DNA of 64,000 bases from Oasisia sp. SBJ-2009 (Eukaryota > Annelida > Polychaeta > Sabellida > Siboglinidae): the NCBI GenBank assembly GCA_964017155.1, contig OZ024858.1:28929687-28993686 (forward strand), given 5' to 3'. Positions 61,173-64,000 of this stretch are shown in pieces. The position numbers were made by a program, and so were the translations under genes. Under the pieces are notes generated by a model. It saw nothing but the letters and a program-made list of their open reading frames with translations. It did no database searches and had not been told where the DNA came from. Within the stretch, counting starts at the first letter, position 1. Each line of letters begins with the position of its first letter.

Positions 61173-63291
61173 ATGTCTCTGGCGGATGAACTCTTGGCTG
61201 ACCTGGAGGATGGGGCGGAGGAGGACGCCCAGCAGGATGAGGGGGACGCTCTCGGGGTCATCCCTGAGGTCGAGGAGGTCGTCATGGAGATGGACACAAA
61301 GACTGAGTCTCTCAGCAGTATCGCCAAGCTGAGGGACAGTGATCAGGTATGTGGGTTTCATGTGTAGCCCTGTAGTCTGCCAGGACATGTGGGCGTGGGT
61401 GCAATATGTACCAACCTCACACCCGAATACATTGCTCACAATAGCCTCACATGATTGTCAAATATATGCCGGGCCACCAGCTTCACTTTGTCAGATGCTG
61501 TCTCCTGAGGGTACCATACATGTAACAATTTAGAATGATAATGTCGCTGTGGTTTATCATGTGTCTGGAATGATCAGCTGGACTGTCTGCACCTTATAGA
61601 CTCACTTGAACTGTTTAAGTCTAATTTACAAAAACACATGCATAGAATACGTGTAGTGTGTAACATAATGAATTTATTTTAAGCATAATAATAGTTTTAA
61701 AAATTATTTTATTATTAATTTATAATTTGTTTTATATATATTATTAATATTTCACTGATATGTTTAGTTTATACATAACGAATCCTAGAGGCTTCATTTA
61801 TTTATCTGTTTATTTATTATTATCATTTCGCATATTGTTTTTACTGTGTACGTTTAATTTATTACGTTCATTTTATATATTCATGTATTGCCGATGTTGT
61901 ATTTTATGCGCCTTTGTGCAGAAGTATATTCTGGATATAGGGTGCTTATTATTACCCATGTATCATCCTGTGGTACTAATAAAGGCTGTTGAATGAATGC
62001 TTTCTGCCCTTCCCACTGCTATGACAAGCGCATCCTACTAAAGGCTGTTGAATGAATGCTTTCTGCCCTCCCAACTGCTGTGACAAGCGCATCCTACTAA
62101 AGGCTGTTGAATGAATGCTTTCTGCCCTTCCCACTGCTGTGACAACTGCATCCTACTAACTAAAGGCTGTTGAATGAATGCTTTCTGCCCTCCCAACTGC
62201 TGTGACAAGCGCATCCTACTAAAGGCTGTTGAATGAATGCTTTCTGCCCTCCCAACTGCTGTGACAAGCGCATCCTACTAAAGGCTGTTGAATGAATGCT
62301 TTCTGACCTCCCAACTCCTGTGACAACTGCATCCTACTAAAGGCTGTTGAATGAATGCTTTCTGCCCTTCCCACTGCTGTGACAACTGCATCCTACTAAC
62401 TAAAGGCTGTTGAATGAATGCTTTCTGCCCTCTCAACTGCTGTGACAAGCGCATCCTACTAAAGGCTGTTGAATGAATGCTTTCTGCCCTCCCAACTCCT
62501 GTGACAACTGCATCCTACTAAAGGCTGTTGAATGAATGCTTTCTGCCCTCCCAACTCCTGTGACAACTGCATCCTACTAAAGGCTGTTGAATTAATACTT
62601 TCTGCCCTCCCAACTGCTGTGACAACTGCATCCTACTAAAGGCTGTTGAATTAATACTTTCTGCCCTCCCAACTCCTGTGACAACTGCATCCTACTAAAG
62701 GCTGTTGAATTAATGCTTTCTGCCCTCCCAACTGCTGTGACAACTGCATATACCTGTAAATGTATTTTTAACAAGTATGGTATCCTTGATCTTCATGCTT
62801 TTCTAAACTGCTTATGATAATATGCCTTGCATATTAATCTCCCATTAAAATCATTATCAACATCTTTTTACTTTTGTAAAATACAGAGCCATAAGTGTTC
62901 TTTGTTGTGATTGTTAAGTTATAAGGTCAGTGATCAATAAACCACCCCAACACCATCTATATTTCATGTACTCAGGTAGTCGTGTAAATTTTACATTTGC
63001 CAAGATCAGTAAAATATTCTTTACTATTGTTTATCATATTTTCCTTGCAGTTGAAAGACATCTTGAAGCAGATTGACCATTTCTCTCAAGTTGGAAAGAG
63101 AGAAGGTAAGACTCACTGACTGTGGCCAATGAAAATGATTCAACTCTGCGTAAACATTTAATCTCTATAAAATAAGATCTTTAAAAACCGCAATAAGCCT
63201 TTTATTATGCAAAGTTATACATTTTTATGTTAAAAATGTATACCCGGGTAATTGGATTTGTTTATATTACAATATACATACGTGTGTGTGT

Positions 63292-63327
<36 letters not shown>

Positions 63328-63338
63328 AATATATATAC

Positions 63339-63430
<92 letters not shown>

Positions 63431-63740
63431 CAATAAACATATATATATATATACATAATATATACAATAAACATATACAGCTGTATATACATAATATATA
63501 CAATAAACTATATATATATATAAACTAATGTTTGTTGCATCAAGTTCTAGTTTTGTGAACGATATCTTTGATATAGAGTACATTGATGATTTTCAGCAGA
63601 AACGAAAGTGAAACCAATGCCAGCTAAGTGATCACTGTGATCTGCTGTGTTTGTAGCTTGTGGACCAGTGGAAGCAGACCCTGAGTACCAGGTGATAGTC
63701 GAAGCTAACAACATCACTGTGGAGATTGACAATGAAGTCA
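61173..63740 (+). CDS. PRPF31: U4/U6 snRNP protein Prp31 (PRPF31), exons 1-3, partial at window end
   Basis: Core splicing factor that binds the U4 snRNA/15.5K complex and tethers U4/U6 to U5 in the tri-snRNP (nucleus). Exon 1 61173-61346 begins MSLADELLADLEDGAEEDAQ, the same start as vertebrate PRPF31, and ends AKLRDSDQ at CAG/GTATGT (58 codons, phase 0). Exon 2 63051-63105 encodes LKDILKQIDHFSQVGKRE. Exon 3 63657-63740 encodes CGPVEADPEYQVIVEANNIT and VEIDNEV, aligning with the family block GPVEAxPEYxVIVDANNLTVEIxNE; its donor is GTAAGT at 63741. All phases agree. The NOP/NOSIC core lies beyond the window. The frame with GTG at 61170 is only an extension; the ATG at 61173 is the conserved start. 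Confidence 0.93.
61570..61995 (+). pseudogene. LINE 3' fragment in PRPF31 intron 1
   Basis: A short stretch reads LIDSLELFKSNLQKHMHRIR, the last residues of CR1-like LINE ORFs. An AT-rich 3' UTR follows, ending AATAAAGGCTGTTGAATGAA. Confidence 0.6.
61981..62755 (+). repeat. 59-bp minisatellite, 13 copies, seeded at a LINE end
   Basis: Unit starts AAAGGCTGTTGAATGAATGC and continues with TTTCTGCCCTCCCAACTGCT and GTGACAAGCGCATCCTACT. Period 59 bp, or 63 where an extra ACTA is present. The first copy coincides with the terminal AATAAAGGCTGTTGAATGAA of the preceding LINE fragment. Confidence 0.93.
63288..63516. repeat. (TA)n microsatellite in PRPF31 intron 2
   Basis: TA runs with ACATA and ACAATAAACATA interruptions. 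Tyr/Ile frames are artefacts. Confidence 0.95.
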
Positions 63741-64000
63741 GTAAGTGACTCGGTCTTTTATATGAGCGAAGAAACTCATCATATTGGTTGGTTCAAATTG
63801 ATGTTGTTTTTCTTATGTTGCAATCAATTCTAATAGATAAACAGTACATAAAACAAACTGCAGTCAATCTGTTCTATTTTGCAATAAGCTTTCTGATAGT
63901 GTGATATGTGTACCATTGCACCAGTTTACACCAAATGTAATGTTATCTATTTAAAATAGACTTGCATTTGATTAACGTTAAGTTTAAAATCCACCAAGAA
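63741..64000. other. PRPF31 intron 3 (start)
   Basis: Begins GTAAGT; no further exon before the window ends. Confidence 0.75.

Noticed and set aside
60332..61439. Long minus-strand and plus-strand ORFs before PRPF31
   Set aside because: The 24-bp unit is eight codons long, so stop-free frames persist by periodicity. No domain is seen and the true PRPF31 exon 1 lies on the plus strand.

Overview
This is a window of animal nuclear DNA, not microbial. It has split genes with GT/AG introns, many LINE-type retrotransposon pieces, MITE-like elements, long CA/TA microsatellites and an unusual number of minisatellites. The repeat load, the AT-rich background and the protein sequences suggest a marine invertebrate, perhaps a lophotrochozoan such as a mollusc. 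That placement is an inference; I cannot name the species.

Layout. 1-10.1 kb is intergenic, with microsatellites, a 79-bp minisatellite, a decayed LINE fragment (5.19-5.89 kb) and a 5'-truncated LINE with an open reverse transcriptase (8.24-9.99 kb). 10.8-11.9 kb holds an intronless, GC-rich class A GPCR gene, followed by a graded 9-bp satellite and a G-rich run. 15.1-17.55 kb carries two abutting minisatellites (34-bp and 23-bp units). 18.69-22.22 kb is a complete minus-strand LINE with an intact 1043-codon endonuclease/reverse transcriptase ORF and a 13-bp target site duplication. 22-27.7 kb is intergenic, with a LINE 3' fragment, a CCAAT-rich minisatellite and a 242-bp MITE.

27,890-53,679 (+) is a complete folliculin-interacting protein gene (FNIP1/2 orthologue). 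I reconstructed 20 coding exons with consistent splice phases, giving 1422 codons plus stop. Its introns hold LINE and SINE remnants, foldback and MITE elements, and several minisatellites that touch splice sites. 53.7-61.2 kb is the FNIP 3' region and intergenic DNA, with a minus-strand LINE fragment and a 1.57-kb hAT-like insertion inside a 24-bp minisatellite. That minisatellite runs up to the start codon of PRPF31 (U4/U6 snRNP Prp31), of which exons 1-3 (61,173-63,740, +) are present before the window ends.

Functionally, FNIP with folliculin regulates Rag GTPases, mTORC1 and TFEB/TFE3 in metazoans. Its first exon here has an M-box just upstream and a CACGTG E-box just downstream, which fits feedback by the MiT/TFE factors. 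PRPF31 is a core splicing factor. The two genes are tandem on the same strand, and nothing suggests a functional link. The most unusual theme is minisatellites growing out of exon edges: a splice acceptor, a splice donor, a stop codon and a start codon.
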